Source: Methanosarcinales archaeon (GTDB lineage: Archaea > Halobacteriota > Methanosarcinia > Methanosarcinales > Methanoperedenaceae). From it: DNA of 64,000 nt. The DNA is taken from the NCBI GenBank assembly GCA_905339155.1, contig CAJPFJ010000003.1, positions 1 through 64,000 on the forward strand. The letters are read 5' to 3'. Below are positions 42,576 to 50,601 of this stretch, piece after piece (position 1 is the stretch's first letter; each line of letters opens with the position of its first letter). The notes under the pieces were generated by a model. The model made no database searches. It saw only the letters and a program-made list of their open reading frames with translations, and had not been told where the DNA came from. Both the position numbers and the translations under genes were made by a program.

Positions 42576-43230
42576 GAATTATATATCAATTTATTTAAAA
42601 GGAGGTACAATTGAGAGCTTGGGCAAAGGTGCAGGATTGATGATCTCAAGGAAAACAGGAACAACGATACTGGCAGGCGCTGTGCTGATGATAGCAGGCG
42701 TTATCGTAACAAGCATGCTGCTTGCTACAAAGCCATCGATCATCCAGATAAACGATGGATCTTTCAAAATCCTTGAACTTCCTTACACCTATACCAAGAA
42801 CGATGCATACGTCCTGGTCATCGGCTCGGCAGTCGGCGGCATGATGCTCTCGTATATTCTCACGAACCTGTTTGCATCAGGAAAAAGCGAGGTTAAAAGC
42901 ATGATAATCGAAGAAAAACCGGCAGAAATCCCTGTCCATAATACTGATATAAAAGCTATTGTGGAGCATGTTAAAGATGATTCGCAGTTAATCGATGCAG
43001 TCTTAACCGCACTTGAAGGCGATGAGAAGAAGCTGGTTAAAGAGATCGCAGACCACGACGGCGAAATGCTTCAGAATGAGCTTGTGCTTTCCCTGAATTT
43101 TTCAAAAGCCAAGGTTTCAAGGATGCTAACTGATCTTGAAAAGAGGGGATTGGTGGTTAAAAAGCAGTATGGATTGACCAATAAGATTGCTCTGGCTGAT
43201 AAACTGCGGGGTGAGAAGAATGAAAAATAA
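42547..43230 (+). CDS. membrane-anchored HTH regulator
   Basis: Up to 227 residues. Two hydrophobic helices (TTILAGAVLMIAGVIVTSML near residue 35 and AYVLVIGSAVGGMMLSYILT near 77) flank a short outer loop. The cytoplasmic end carries a MarR-like helix-turn-helix with NELVLSLNFSKAKVSRMLTD and KRGLVVKKQYGLTNKIAL. The start is uncertain; the ATG at 42640 (MISRKTGTT) is the best internal start. It probably is the C-terminal part of a sensor that used the signal peptide at 42489. The next gene starts within its last codons. Confidence 0.7.
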   Translation: MLRKKILCDRNYISIYLKGGTIESLGKGAGLMISRKTGTTILAGAVLMIAGVIVTSMLLATKPSIIQINDGSFKILELPYTYTKNDAYVLVIGSAVGGMMLSYILTNLFASGKSEVKSMIIEEKPAEIPVHNTDIKAIVEHVKDDSQLIDAVLTALEGDEKKLVKEIADHDGEMLQNELVLSLNFSKAKVSRMLTDLEKRGLVVKKQYGLTNKIALADKLRGEKNEK

Positions 43231-44209
43231 GATGATAACAGGGGCAATAATAGCGATACTATTGCTATCCGGCGTACTATTCTGGTATTTTATACCTTCA
43301 GACATCAGCATTTTAAATATAGATGCGCCCAAAGAAATCGTGATAGGAGAGTTGAACGCTCTGAGAATCGACCTTCAAAACAATGTCTCAGAGGATGTAA
43401 ATGTAACTATAAACGTGAAAAATGCGTTTGTAGATGAAAAAGGGGAAAGTTTAAAAGGATTCACAATTTTGGCATATGGAAATTTGAGTAATATGTCCAA
43501 TTATATATCCTCCAACGCCATAGACCAACCCCAGAAAGAAGTCCTATTAAAACCCGGCATTAACAGCATAATTGTTAGCATAGGATATCAAGTACCAGGC
43601 GCACAAAAAGTCGAGGTGGAGGTGTATCAGCAGGGAAAACTCGCAGATTCAAGAACAATCGAACTCAATGTTCTCAAGCCAAAAATTGAACTAGATCTCC
43701 AGAGCTATAAAAGCATAAATGGAACCAATGAAATATACTCTGTTTATGGTTATTTACAACTCAGAGGAAAAGGCTATGCTACGGGTGTTTCAGTCAATAT
43801 CTCGGTAATAAATGAATTAACAAATACAACCGTTAAAACTGTTACAAGGGGATACTCTTTACACAATGCAGAAGAAATAATCCCATATTCATCTCAACCC
43901 CTTGTGATTTGGCAGTACCTTAATTCCACCCATGACCCGGTGACGGGGGCGACAATTGATACCCAGATCGAAACCTATTCACCCATTGTAGTTATTGAAC
44001 TTGCTAAGGATGAATCTTCCACCGAGAAATATGCGCGGTCTCCTATTGTAGTAAAAGGCAAGATAGGAGATAGATACAAAGTGATTGTAACCGCAACGTG
44101 GGTGGATCAGGTGGTAAATTCTGAAATGAAGATACCCTCAACCCCTACGCTTTCTGTACGTGGACATCCTTATGGGGATAAGGTCGAAAAGAGGATACTG
44201 CCTCAGTAA
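43220..44209 (+). CDS. secreted/anchored beta-rich protein
   Basis: A 329-residue protein from ATG 43220 (MKNKMITGAIIAILLLSGVL), which begins with a membrane helix and continues with repeated Ig-like or CARDB-like beta segments (DISILNIDAPKEIVIGEL, VEVEVYQQGKLADSRTIEL). Many Asn-X-Thr/Ser sites suggest an extracellular, possibly glycosylated protein. The start overlaps the regulator stop, which implies one operon and a partner role with that regulator. No catalytic motif is seen. Confidence 0.65.
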   Translation: MKNKMITGAIIAILLLSGVLFWYFIPSDISILNIDAPKEIVIGELNALRIDLQNNVSEDVNVTINVKNAFVDEKGESLKGFTILAYGNLSNMSNYISSNAIDQPQKEVLLKPGINSIIVSIGYQVPGAQKVEVEVYQQGKLADSRTIELNVLKPKIELDLQSYKSINGTNEIYSVYGYLQLRGKGYATGVSVNISVINELTNTTVKTVTRGYSLHNAEEIIPYSSQPLVIWQYLNSTHDPVTGATIDTQIETYSPIVVIELAKDESSTEKYARSPIVVKGKIGDRYKVIVTATWVDQVVNSEMKIPSTPTLSVRGHPYGDKVEKRILPQ

Positions 44210-44268
44210 AAGATGGAGGAATTTGAATGTTGACATGGATATTAAAGAAGTGAAGAGGAAATAAAAAT

Positions 44269-44568
44269 ATGATGGATAATACAAAAAAGAGATTTATAAT
44301 TTTTTTATTACTTTTCATCGTTGGCACTCTTGCTGGTATATTCGGATATTTGAATGCAAAAATTACTACTTTTGAAGACTGCGAGAAAGCTGGCTTACTT
44401 GTTCGTAGCATAAGGATATATGACGGCAATGGTCCTATTGAGAAAGAATGTGTGTTATGGAGTGGCAAAAGCTTCTTTAAAGAAATATCTCAAGAACAAA
44501 AAAATGTAGTTCAACCAGATAATGTTAGTGTATTACCTGCTCCTTTCTTTCCAACGCAAAAGAATTGA
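44269..44568 (+). CDS. single-helix anchored small protein
   Basis: A 99-residue protein: an N-terminal membrane helix (RFIIFLLLFIVGTLAGIFGY), then TFEDCEKAGLLVRSIRIYDG and a Cys (KECVLWSGKSF). The FEDCEKAGL and C...SGKSF pattern resembles a small extracytoplasmic motif of the FEECVAAGYPV type. A GAGGAAATAAAAAT ribosome site precedes the ATG. Confidence 0.6.
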   Translation: MMDNTKKRFIIFLLLFIVGTLAGIFGYLNAKITTFEDCEKAGLLVRSIRIYDGNGPIEKECVLWSGKSFFKEISQEQKNVVQPDNVSVLPAPFFPTQKN

Positions 44569-44647
44569 TAATAAAAGACGGTTGTATCCGTGCTGGCGGC
44601 TTTTTGCTTGTATGGCACTTTTAGGAAGATCAAAGCGAGTGAAAAAG

Positions 44648-45322
44648 ATGAACAATAAAAAAATATTATACATTTTAATTTTAGGATTTATAATTTTAAT
44701 TGTAACAAGTGTATATTCGATTTCTCAACAAGAAATAGAGCCACCACCTGCGATCCTTAAGATAGATGGTAAAGAGCAGATTTCAGGAATAGGCAGCTAT
44801 TGCTGGAGGGGAACCTGGAACGCTCTTTGCATAGATATGACAGGTCCCACAACAGTGCAGGAACCACTGATTGCAAGTCCGACTTTTACTGCAAATCTAA
44901 CTTTGCCTCTTCAGGAACCACCTTATGAGCTGCGGCTCGATGTCATTCGGGTTAAGGACGAAGATGAACTTAATTTCAGCGCGCGCGGCTGGCGCTGGTG
45001 GGATACCCGCGACGTGCAAGGAAAGAACTTCACTCTGCCTCTTGAAAGTGAGCAGGATATAGAGCTATCGCTTGAGCCTGGGCTTTACGTTCTGAGTATT
45101 GGTGCCTGGTGGAAAGATAAGGGTTCGGCAAGCTACGGCTTCCTGGTTGAAGTTAGAACGAATGGCACTGGCGCAGTTCCTACTACATCTGGATCTCCAG
45201 TTAATCAAACACCGACATCGAATATGACCACATCTCCGGCCATTACTGCAATTCAACCTGATGCTGGAACAATCGGAACAAAAGTGGTCATCACCGGTAT
45301 AGGTTTTACGGTATCACGATAA
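44648..45322 (+). CDS. anchored protein with truncated IPT/TIG domain
   Basis: A 224-residue protein from ATG 44648 (MNNKKILYILILGFIILIVT), with an N-terminal helix followed by AILKIDGKEQISGIGSYCWR and a beta-rich domain. The end ITAIQPDAGTIGTKVVITGIGF is the beginning of an IPT/TIG domain, which then stops after FTVSR: the C-terminus is cut short. A shorter relative with the GKEQVSGIGSYCW motif is encoded on the minus strand at 47424. GCGAGTGAAAAAG precedes the ATG. Confidence 0.6.
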   Translation: MNNKKILYILILGFIILIVTSVYSISQQEIEPPPAILKIDGKEQISGIGSYCWRGTWNALCIDMTGPTTVQEPLIASPTFTANLTLPLQEPPYELRLDVIRVKDEDELNFSARGWRWWDTRDVQGKNFTLPLESEQDIELSLEPGLYVLSIGAWWKDKGSASYGFLVEVRTNGTGAVPTTSGSPVNQTPTSNMTTSPAITAIQPDAGTIGTKVVITGIGFTVSR

Positions 45323-45345
45323 AGTGATTGCAATTGGAGTAAGTT

Positions 45346-45651
45346 ATGAAAATAAACACAAACATCGGGATAATAATTGCAATTGCAGCTATTGCTGCAA
45401 TGATACTTTTTGACATTCTTGGAATCGGGATCGGACTATTTTTATACTTCAGTCTTATAATCGTAGTGGGCTACATCATAATAAATGAAATCAGCAAGTT
45501 CGCAAATAGGTTGATTGACGCTTTGGCAAAAAGGCAAGCGGGCAGTAATGAAGAAATAAATATAAAAATGGAACTCATAATGGAGAGGTTCCAGATTATA
45601 GAGAATAAAGTTGATGACCTATATTCCGCACATGAGGTTATAGTTTTTTAA
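45346..45651 (+). pseudogene. membrane/coiled-coil protein gene with 3' end replaced by IS insertion
   Basis: The frame encodes two membrane helices (IGIIIAIAAIAAMILFDILG and GIGLFLYFSLIIVVGYIIIN) and a short coiled tail ending KVDDLYSAHEVIVF. The last eleven codons, from the second base group of GATGAC, come from the IS element that begins at 45617. Removing the IS and one GATG copy joins GATG to AAATTAAG and restores codons ending VDEIKKNIKGK with a TGA at 47352-47354. The original gene was therefore about 101 residues as well. The present product differs only at its end and may still work. Confidence 0.75.
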
Positions 45652-47321
45652 ATATCCAATGCGTATTCTTATAACTATCTAATCTCATGAACTTTGCAAG
45701 TAAAAACGTTGACCATCTTGGCATAGTAGCCGGTGTATGCCATGAAATAGGATTGGTCGAAGAAATAGACAAACTGGTAGGAACAAAAGACAAACAAATA
45801 GTAACCACAGGCGAAGCTGTTATGGCTATGGTGATAAATGCGTTAGGTTTTGTAAATAGGCCGCTTTATCTTTTCCCGGAATTTATGAGAAATAAGCCTA
45901 CTGAGCTTTTTTTTCGTGAAGAACTAAAACCGGAAGATTTCAACGATGACACTATTGGTAGAACTCTAGAAAGATTGTATGAGAATGATCCCACAAAAAT
46001 TTTCATGCATATTGCCCTTAAGGTGGCCGACACACTTAGAATTTCGAGAAAGTTTCTCCATTTAGATACAACCACGATGAGTGTACATGGAGAGTATAAA
46101 TTCGAAGATAACGACCAAGTTCCAATAAAAATAACTCACGGCTACTCAAAAGACAAAAGGTTTGATTTGAAACAATTCATCATCTCTCTTATCACCACTT
46201 CACAGGCAGATTTTCCATTATGGATGGATGTTTTAAGTGGTAATTGTTCAGACAAAACGCATTTTCGTGATGTGATAAAAAAGTTCTCAAAAGAACTTTC
46301 CAAAGAGAATGAGGAGGCTTATTTTGTCATGGACTCTGCCATGTACACCGAAGACAATGTAAAAGAAATCTCACCTCTTGTAAAATGGATAAGTAGAGTT
46401 CCCGAAACCATTTCAGAGGCTAAAAAGCTAGTAGAAGAGACAAGCATTGAAGAGATGAGTAAAAGTAGCATCGAGGGCTATAGTTATAGGGGATACACAA
46501 ATTCGTATGGTGGTGTGGAACAAAAGTGGCTGGTTATTTTCTCAGAAAAAGGTTATGATCGAGAGATCAAGACTTTAAATAAAAGTATAGAGAAAGAAAG
46601 GGAAAACATAGAAACAGGATTGTGGCATTTTATGAATACCGAATTCAACTGCCAGGAGGATGGGATTTCTGAACTTAATAATAAGGCAGCGAAGTGGAAG
46701 TATCATAAAATTAGTGATGTCAATGTCGAAGAAGTTAACAAAACAGGAAAACGGGGAAGACCGAAAAAGGATACACAGGATTTAAAAAAGGTCTATAAAA
46801 TAAAAGTTGGATTTGAGAAAGATGAGATGAGAATAGGGCGTGAGAAAAACAAGAAGGGTAAGTTCATTGTCGCTACGAATGACATTAAATTGGATGATAA
46901 TGAAGCTTTAAAGGAATATAAAGGTCAGCAAAGCGTAGAAAGAGGTTTTAGATTTTTAAAAGACCCATTATTCTTTGCATCATCGGTATTTTTGAAGAAA
47001 CCTGAGAGAATTGTAAGTCTGGGAATGGTGATGGTTCTCAGTTTACTTATCTACTCGGTTGCACAGTTTAAATTGAGAAAAGCTCTGAAAGAATGCGGGG
47101 AAACTATTCCTGACCAGAAAGGAAAGCCTACAGCGAAACCGACGATGAGGAGGGTATTTCAGATGTTTGAGGGAATTAGCTTATTAATCAAAATTAGAAA
47201 CGGGGTTCAGAGGATCGCGGGTATGTTGAACCTTAGAGAAATTCACAGGAAGATATTGGCACTTTTGGGCAAAAGTTATGAAAAAATGTATTTGTGTTAA
47301 AAGGATGTGCGGAATGTAGGT
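45617..47321 (+). mobile_element. IS1634-family insertion sequence
   Basis: A 1705-base element. Terminal inverted repeats: ACCTATATTCCGCACAT at 45617-45633, and at the right end 47305-47321 the reverse complement is ACCTACATTCCGCACAT, 16 of 17 identical. The four bases GATG flank both ends (45613-45616 and 47322-47325) and are the likely target duplication. It contains one complete transposase gene. The boundaries are supported by exact restoration of the interrupted reading frame after removal. Confidence 0.93.
45687..47300 (+). CDS. IS1634-family transposase (DDE)
   Basis: A 537-residue transposase, intact. The N-terminal DUF4277-like region (GIVAGVCHEIGLVEEIDKLV) precedes a DDE core: first Asp in HLDTTTMSVHGEY near residue 126, second in YFVMDSAMYTEDN near 215, and the Glu in GQQSVERGFRFLKDPLF near 413. 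The length is full, with no stops or shifts, so the element may be active. It lies within inverted repeats at 45617-45633 and 47305-47321. Confidence 0.95.
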   Translation: MNFASKNVDHLGIVAGVCHEIGLVEEIDKLVGTKDKQIVTTGEAVMAMVINALGFVNRPLYLFPEFMRNKPTELFFREELKPEDFNDDTIGRTLERLYENDPTKIFMHIALKVADTLRISRKFLHLDTTTMSVHGEYKFEDNDQVPIKITHGYSKDKRFDLKQFIISLITTSQADFPLWMDVLSGNCSDKTHFRDVIKKFSKELSKENEEAYFVMDSAMYTEDNVKEISPLVKWISRVPETISEAKKLVEETSIEEMSKSSIEGYSYRGYTNSYGGVEQKWLVIFSEKGYDREIKTLNKSIEKERENIETGLWHFMNTEFNCQEDGISELNNKAAKWKYHKISDVNVEEVNKTGKRGRPKKDTQDLKKVYKIKVGFEKDEMRIGREKNKKGKFIVATNDIKLDDNEALKEYKGQQSVERGFRFLKDPLFFASSVFLKKPERIVSLGMVMVLSLLIYSVAQFKLRKALKECGETIPDQKGKPTAKPTMRRVFQMFEGISLLIKIRNGVQRIAGMLNLREIHRKILALLGKSYEKMYLC

Positions 47322-47350
47322 GATGAAATTAAGAAAAACATAAAGGGAAA

Positions 47351-47449
47351 GTGAGAAAAGTGTTAAGACAAACAGAATTCCGTTTATTTTTTCTCATAAT
47401 ACTCCTGTTGATTTTATGGATCGTCATAAAAAGGGTAAACTTAAGGTAA
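47351..47449 (+). CDS. single-helix small protein (32 aa)
   Basis: Thirty-two codons from GTG 47351 to TAA 47449. After the Arg-rich start (MRKVLRQTEFR) comes one membrane helix (LFFLIILLLILWIVIKRVNLR). The GTG overlaps the TGA of the gene interrupted by the IS element in a GTGA arrangement, so the two were once translated together. Separated from its promoter by the IS now. Confidence 0.45.
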   Translation: MRKVLRQTEFRLFFLIILLLILWIVIKRVNLR

Positions 47450-47807
47450 ATGGCTTGTTCTCAGGAGGCTCCTTAAGAGGGAGGATAAGATGCGCTGTAA
47501 ATGGCGAACTGGTAGGCAAAGGCTCAATTGGAGTATGGATTCCTTCATAATCGGCACAAATAGATGTTGAACTCATTGTTATTCCTAAGACTCTATCGGC
47601 TTCATTCCAGCAATATGAGCCGATCCCGGAAACCTGTTCTTTCCCATCTACTTTAAGGAGAGCAGGTGGCGGCTTTAGTATTTCCATTTGTCGTGGTTGC
47701 GTTGAACTGAAATTTATGATCACCAGGATTAAAATCGCTAATAGAACCGATAGTATCAGTCCTATTATTGCAAATTTGATTTTACTATTCATTTTTTCTC
47801 TATCCAC
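47424..47807 (-). pseudogene. shortened relative of the 44.6-kb anchored protein
   Basis: A 127-codon frame with an N-terminal helix (FAIIGLILSVLLAILILVII) and the sequence ALLKVDGKEQVSGIGSYCWN, matching AILKIDGKEQISGIGSYCWR in the gene at 44648. The relative continues for another hundred residues after the PLQEPP segment; here the match stops at PLKEPP and ends KPFTLSLPFL. The last bases are antisense to the small ORF at 47351-47449, so the 3' part was lost by a deletion. Confidence 0.6.
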
Positions 47808-47942
47808 TCTATTAGATGTATTTCAATCATCTATGCATTAAACCCATAAAAGATTTTCTTAAACTGTGCATGGATTTATAATTATATTTTTTCCAGGTTA
47901 TGTGTCATAATCTTTATATTGTCAATAATCATATATTGACAT

Positions 47943-48199
47943 ATGTTCCTTCCTTTAAATGACAAGCAGTTTGAGTTCTGGAGGCTGAGGCGCGGCGGTA
48001 TTCTCAGCATAGACATAGCGCGCCTGTTCAATATCTCCAAACAGGCTGTTTCAAAGGCGCTCCTCTCTATGGATGACAGTGCTCAATGTATTGAACTGCT
48101 GTGGGATTTGCAGATGAAATGAAGCTTAAGCTTGAAAAAACTGATGATCCAACAAAGCTGGCTGAAGAACTTTTTGAGAAGTTAAGGGGACTGGCATGA
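47943..48199 (+). pseudogene. HTH regulator with internal deletion and frameshift
   Basis: From ATG 47943: MFLPLNDKQFEFWRLRRGGI then IARLFNISKQAVSKALLSMD, a helix-turn-helix of a family common in Methanoperedens and Methanosarcina. After LLSMD the middle of the family (about 60 residues) is absent and the sequence resumes with QCIELLWDLQM. The first frame stops at 48122, and the correct end follows in another frame (DEMKLKLEKTDDPTKLAEEL, ending EKLRGLA, TGA at 48197-48199). Hence both a deletion and a frameshift. The next gene starts in its ATGA overlap. Confidence 0.7.
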
Positions 48200-48696
48200 C
48201 GATAAATATAGATTATATCTTAAGAAAAATGATGGGCTGGTGCCCGAATGCCGGCGCGATAGAAGCGCGAAAATCAGTGCAGTTTGATGACCTGATGGTA
48301 AATGCGCCTGGTGGCGGCGGTGAATTAACTCATACTACTTCAAGATGGTGGAACAAATATCACAATATTATTTTGATGCAATCGTTGATTATGTCTGGTA
48401 TAGCCGTCTATTTTTTTATTTTATGGGGAGGATACGATTCAGACTATATTCTGAAAGTAATAATCTATGGTATGGGATTAAGCATATCCACTGGAATAGC
48501 TGAATGGCAAAGAATGAACAAAGCTGCCGCCGGATATTTCAAAATGCTTCACGAAACACGAATAAAGAAATTTATTAAGTATCTTTTGATTATATTTACT
48601 CTCATTGTGATTAGCACAGGAATTTATGCTTTTATCTTCACAAAGTTTCAACATGGAGCTTCGTTTTATTCAGTGGATACAGGGGGCAGCAAATGA
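48196..48696 (+). CDS. DUF1673 family membrane protein
   Basis: A 166-residue member of DUF1673, a family mostly seen in Methanosarcinales. It starts with RKMMGWCPNAGAIEARKSVQ and FDDLMVNAPGGGGELTHTTS, then two to three membrane helices (LIMSGIAVYFFILWGGYDSD, IIYGMGLSISTGIAEW, YLLIIFTLIVISTGIYAFIF). The start overlaps the previous stop in ATGA, suggesting the regulator and this protein worked together. Function unknown. Confidence 0.85.
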   Translation: MTINIDYILRKMMGWCPNAGAIEARKSVQFDDLMVNAPGGGGELTHTTSRWWNKYHNIILMQSLIMSGIAVYFFILWGGYDSDYILKVIIYGMGLSISTGIAEWQRMNKAAAGYFKMLHETRIKKFIKYLLIIFTLIVISTGIYAFIFTKFQHGASFYSVDTGGSK

Positions 48697-49042
48697 TTCC
48701 TATAAAACAATTATTGAAGGGATGTAGCCGCCGGCCTGATTGGTGGATTGTTGGGTTTTATCATATTTGTTATCGTATGGAAAGTCATACTTAGGAATAA
48801 TTAGCCAAAAATCGCATTTGCAGTTATTAGCGTGGTAAAAAACGGGATATTTGGTCACGTTTCTGACAAAATTAACACAGGAGGAAATACATGATTAAAA
48901 GAACAGGAATGGAGGAGATGGCAATAAATGAATCAGACTAAGCAGGAAATCCTGATGGCTATGAGTGGTTTTTCTTAGGGACTTTATTGATACATCTTTG
49001 GAAGAAGGAAGATGGACGACAAAATGGAGTCGGGTGATTAAA
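48697..49042 (+). other. short relics between two DUF1673 genes
   Basis: No complete gene. From ATG 48928 there is a 16-codon frame MNQTKQEILMAMSGFS, which looks like the start of a small companion gene seen elsewhere beside DUF1673 genes, stopped by TAG. AACAGGAGGAAAT and ATGGAGGAGATGG are ribosome-site-like. Confidence 0.35.
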
Positions 49043-49648
49043 TTGTCAGTGAACATCGTAGATAAAGTAAAAAAATTGATGGGCTGGTGCCCCAAATCAA
49101 GCTCATATGAGAGCAGAAAAACAATCAGATTCGATGATCCGACAATAGATAAACCAGATGGAGGGAGGGAGTTTACATATACGGCATCCGGCTGGTGGAA
49201 CCAGTATCGCAATCGCAGGCTGTTAACTTCAATTATGGCTACTCTTTTTTCTGTTAGTTTGTTTTTCGAAGGAGGGATAAATAAATTCGAGATTTACTTT
49301 GCAGGAATTTTGGTGGGGATTCTTGTGGGAATCTTAGAATGGCGGACAGGAGTGAGGGCAATAGATAAACTGGCGCTAGAGGGGGCTGTGAAATATTCTT
49401 ATAAAGACGTGATTGCTATCGTTTTCATCATTATTTTATGTCCAATATTATTCTGGTACTCAATGTATGTCCTTGGAAAGGAAGAGACACTGGCTTTTAC
49501 ATCCGGATTTTTATTTCTCATATGGATAAAATATTTTGAAATCAAATACTGGGAAAAGAAAAACTGTAAAAGATTAGTTGTGCAAAAACATCGATTTTTT
49601 ACAGTACCTTTTTCAAAAAGAGGTAATTTGCATGATCACTACACCTGA
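49043..49648 (+). CDS. DUF1673 family membrane protein (second copy)
   Basis: About 201 residues from a TTG at 49043 or GTG at 49049 (SVNIVDKVKKLMGWCPKSSS). It parallels the gene at 48196: GWCPKSSSYESRKTIRFDDP and GGREFTYTASGWWNQYRNRR. It then has several helices (LLTSIMATLFSVSLFFEGGI, IYFAGILVGILVGILEWRTG, VIAIVFIIILCPILFWYSMY, AFTSGFLFLIWIKYFEIKY). The end overlaps the small membrane gene at 49632. A tandem duplication that has diverged. Confidence 0.8.
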   Translation: MSVNIVDKVKKLMGWCPKSSSYESRKTIRFDDPTIDKPDGGREFTYTASGWWNQYRNRRLLTSIMATLFSVSLFFEGGINKFEIYFAGILVGILVGILEWRTGVRAIDKLALEGAVKYSYKDVIAIVFIIILCPILFWYSMYVLGKEETLAFTSGFLFLIWIKYFEIKYWEKKNCKRLVVQKHRFFTVPFSKRGNLHDHYT

Positions 49649-49808
49649 TTACACAATTGGATGGGGGACGCTTGCTTTGATTAATGCCGGGATCGCCCAG
49701 GGGAAGAACAGAAGCGGATTTAACTGGTTCCTCATTTCAATATTTCTTGGCCCGATTGCCACTTTAATCCTTGTTGCCTTTGGTGATAAAAAGAAAAGGT
49801 CAGTATAA
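49632..49808 (+). CDS. small membrane protein (58 aa)
   Basis: Fifty-eight residues from ATG 49632, with two hydrophobic stretches (IGWGTLALINAGIAQGKN and GFNWFLISIFLGPIATLILV). The layout ALINAGIAQGKNRSGFNWFL-ISIFLGPIATL is that of widespread small membrane proteins of unknown role. It overlaps the end of the DUF1673 gene by 17 bases. Confidence 0.65.
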   Translation: MITTPDYTIGWGTLALINAGIAQGKNRSGFNWFLISIFLGPIATLILVAFGDKKKRSV

Positions 49809-49828
49809 ACGGCGCCGAGGGTAAAATC

Positions 49829-49945
49829 ATGTCCGGGTTTGGAGAGACCAAAATGCTCACATGGAACATCGGGACTCTTGATCTGATGCTTTCATGCCCA
49901 TTGAGCAAGGAAGAGATGATAAAAATAGCGGGGTCAATAAAGTGA
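49829..49945 (+). pseudogene. DUF4367 C-terminal fragment
   Basis: Thirty-eight codons from ATG 49829: GFGETKMLTWNIGTLDLMLS and CPLSKEEMIKIAGSIK. The end matches the DUF4367 gene at 41600 (LGKEEMIKMARSVK). Only the last strand and helix remain. The stop lies within a hairpin like that of the complete gene. Confidence 0.65.
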
Positions 49946-49957
49946 CCCCGCTTTTAT
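49928..49957 (+). terminator. hairpin overlapping the DUF4367 fragment stop
   Basis: GCGGGGTCA at 49928-49936 pairs perfectly with TGACCCCGC at 49943-49951 around ATAAAG, followed by TTTTA. The TGA stop is part of the stem. This matches the arrangement at 42216-42250 although the stem sequence differs. Confidence 0.65.
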
Positions 49958-49962
49958 GGAAA

Positions 49963-50565
49963 TTAAAAAGGGCCGGTTTTAAAATTTTTGGAAATCCACC
50001 GCACAGCCAGGATTGAAGTTATTAAAAAGACCAATGTGATTATGATGAAAAAGAACTTTATGGATGATTCAGAAACGTCAAACGGATTATCCGGATGCAT
50101 GATTCTTTCCGCTCGTATCATCAAAAACCACACAGACAGGGCAAGCCCTATTCCAAGAAAAGAAATCATTTTAGGATTATCTGAGGCAGAAGATATAAAA
50201 TAAATGCCTATCGATATAAAAGAAATAATAATCGTAGCCTGAAGCCGTGGTTCACTCCAGAAGATCCCGCCCCACGCAAGCTGTGATGCTATATTACCTG
50301 CAATGGTAGCCGCGATCCAGAAAATCATAGCTGTTATTTCGATAGCAAAGAGCAAAGAAAAGCCTGAACTTTTCCTGAAAAGCGATATTAGACTTACAAT
50401 ACCAACAATAGTAAACAAAAAGAAACCTGCGCCTATCAAAGCCCCATGAAGGTATACTAATTTTAACACCGGGCCTAACTCCTTATCTTCAGGGGATAGT
50501 AATACTAATACGATTCCAACGATGAGTGATAGTATTACACTTACTGGCAACTTTTTTGGGTTCAT
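49963..50565 (-). CDS. polytopic membrane protein with CcmC-like features
   Basis: A 200-residue protein with about six helices. VLKLVYLHGALIGAGFFLFT, then AWGGIFWSEPRLQATIIISF near residue 100 and IMHPDNPFD near 158 recall the WGxxWxWDPR loop and external histidines of heme-handling CcmC/CcsA-type cytochrome c biogenesis proteins, but the Trp-rich motif is only partly kept. No other ccm genes lie nearby. I treat the relation as a suggestion. It is downstream of the FAD oxidoreductase gene and read in the same direction. Confidence 0.6.
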   Translation of the reverse strand: MNPKKLPVSVILSLIVGIVLVLLSPEDKELGPVLKLVYLHGALIGAGFFLFTIVGIVSLISLFRKSSGFSLLFAIEITAMIFWIAATIAGNIASQLAWGGIFWSEPRLQATIIISFISIGIYFISSASDNPKMISFLGIGLALSVWFLMIRAERIMHPDNPFDVSESSIKFFFIIITLVFLITSILAVRWISKNFKTGPF

Positions 50566-50601
50566 AATAAATTGTGCATCTTGATGAGCTAATAAGGATT
50601 A

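Noticed and set aside
43187..43220. Start of the beta-rich protein at ATG 43187
   Set aside because: This would overlap the regulator by 44 bases and add an unlikely MLWLINCGVRR leader; ATG 43220 directly begins the membrane helix.
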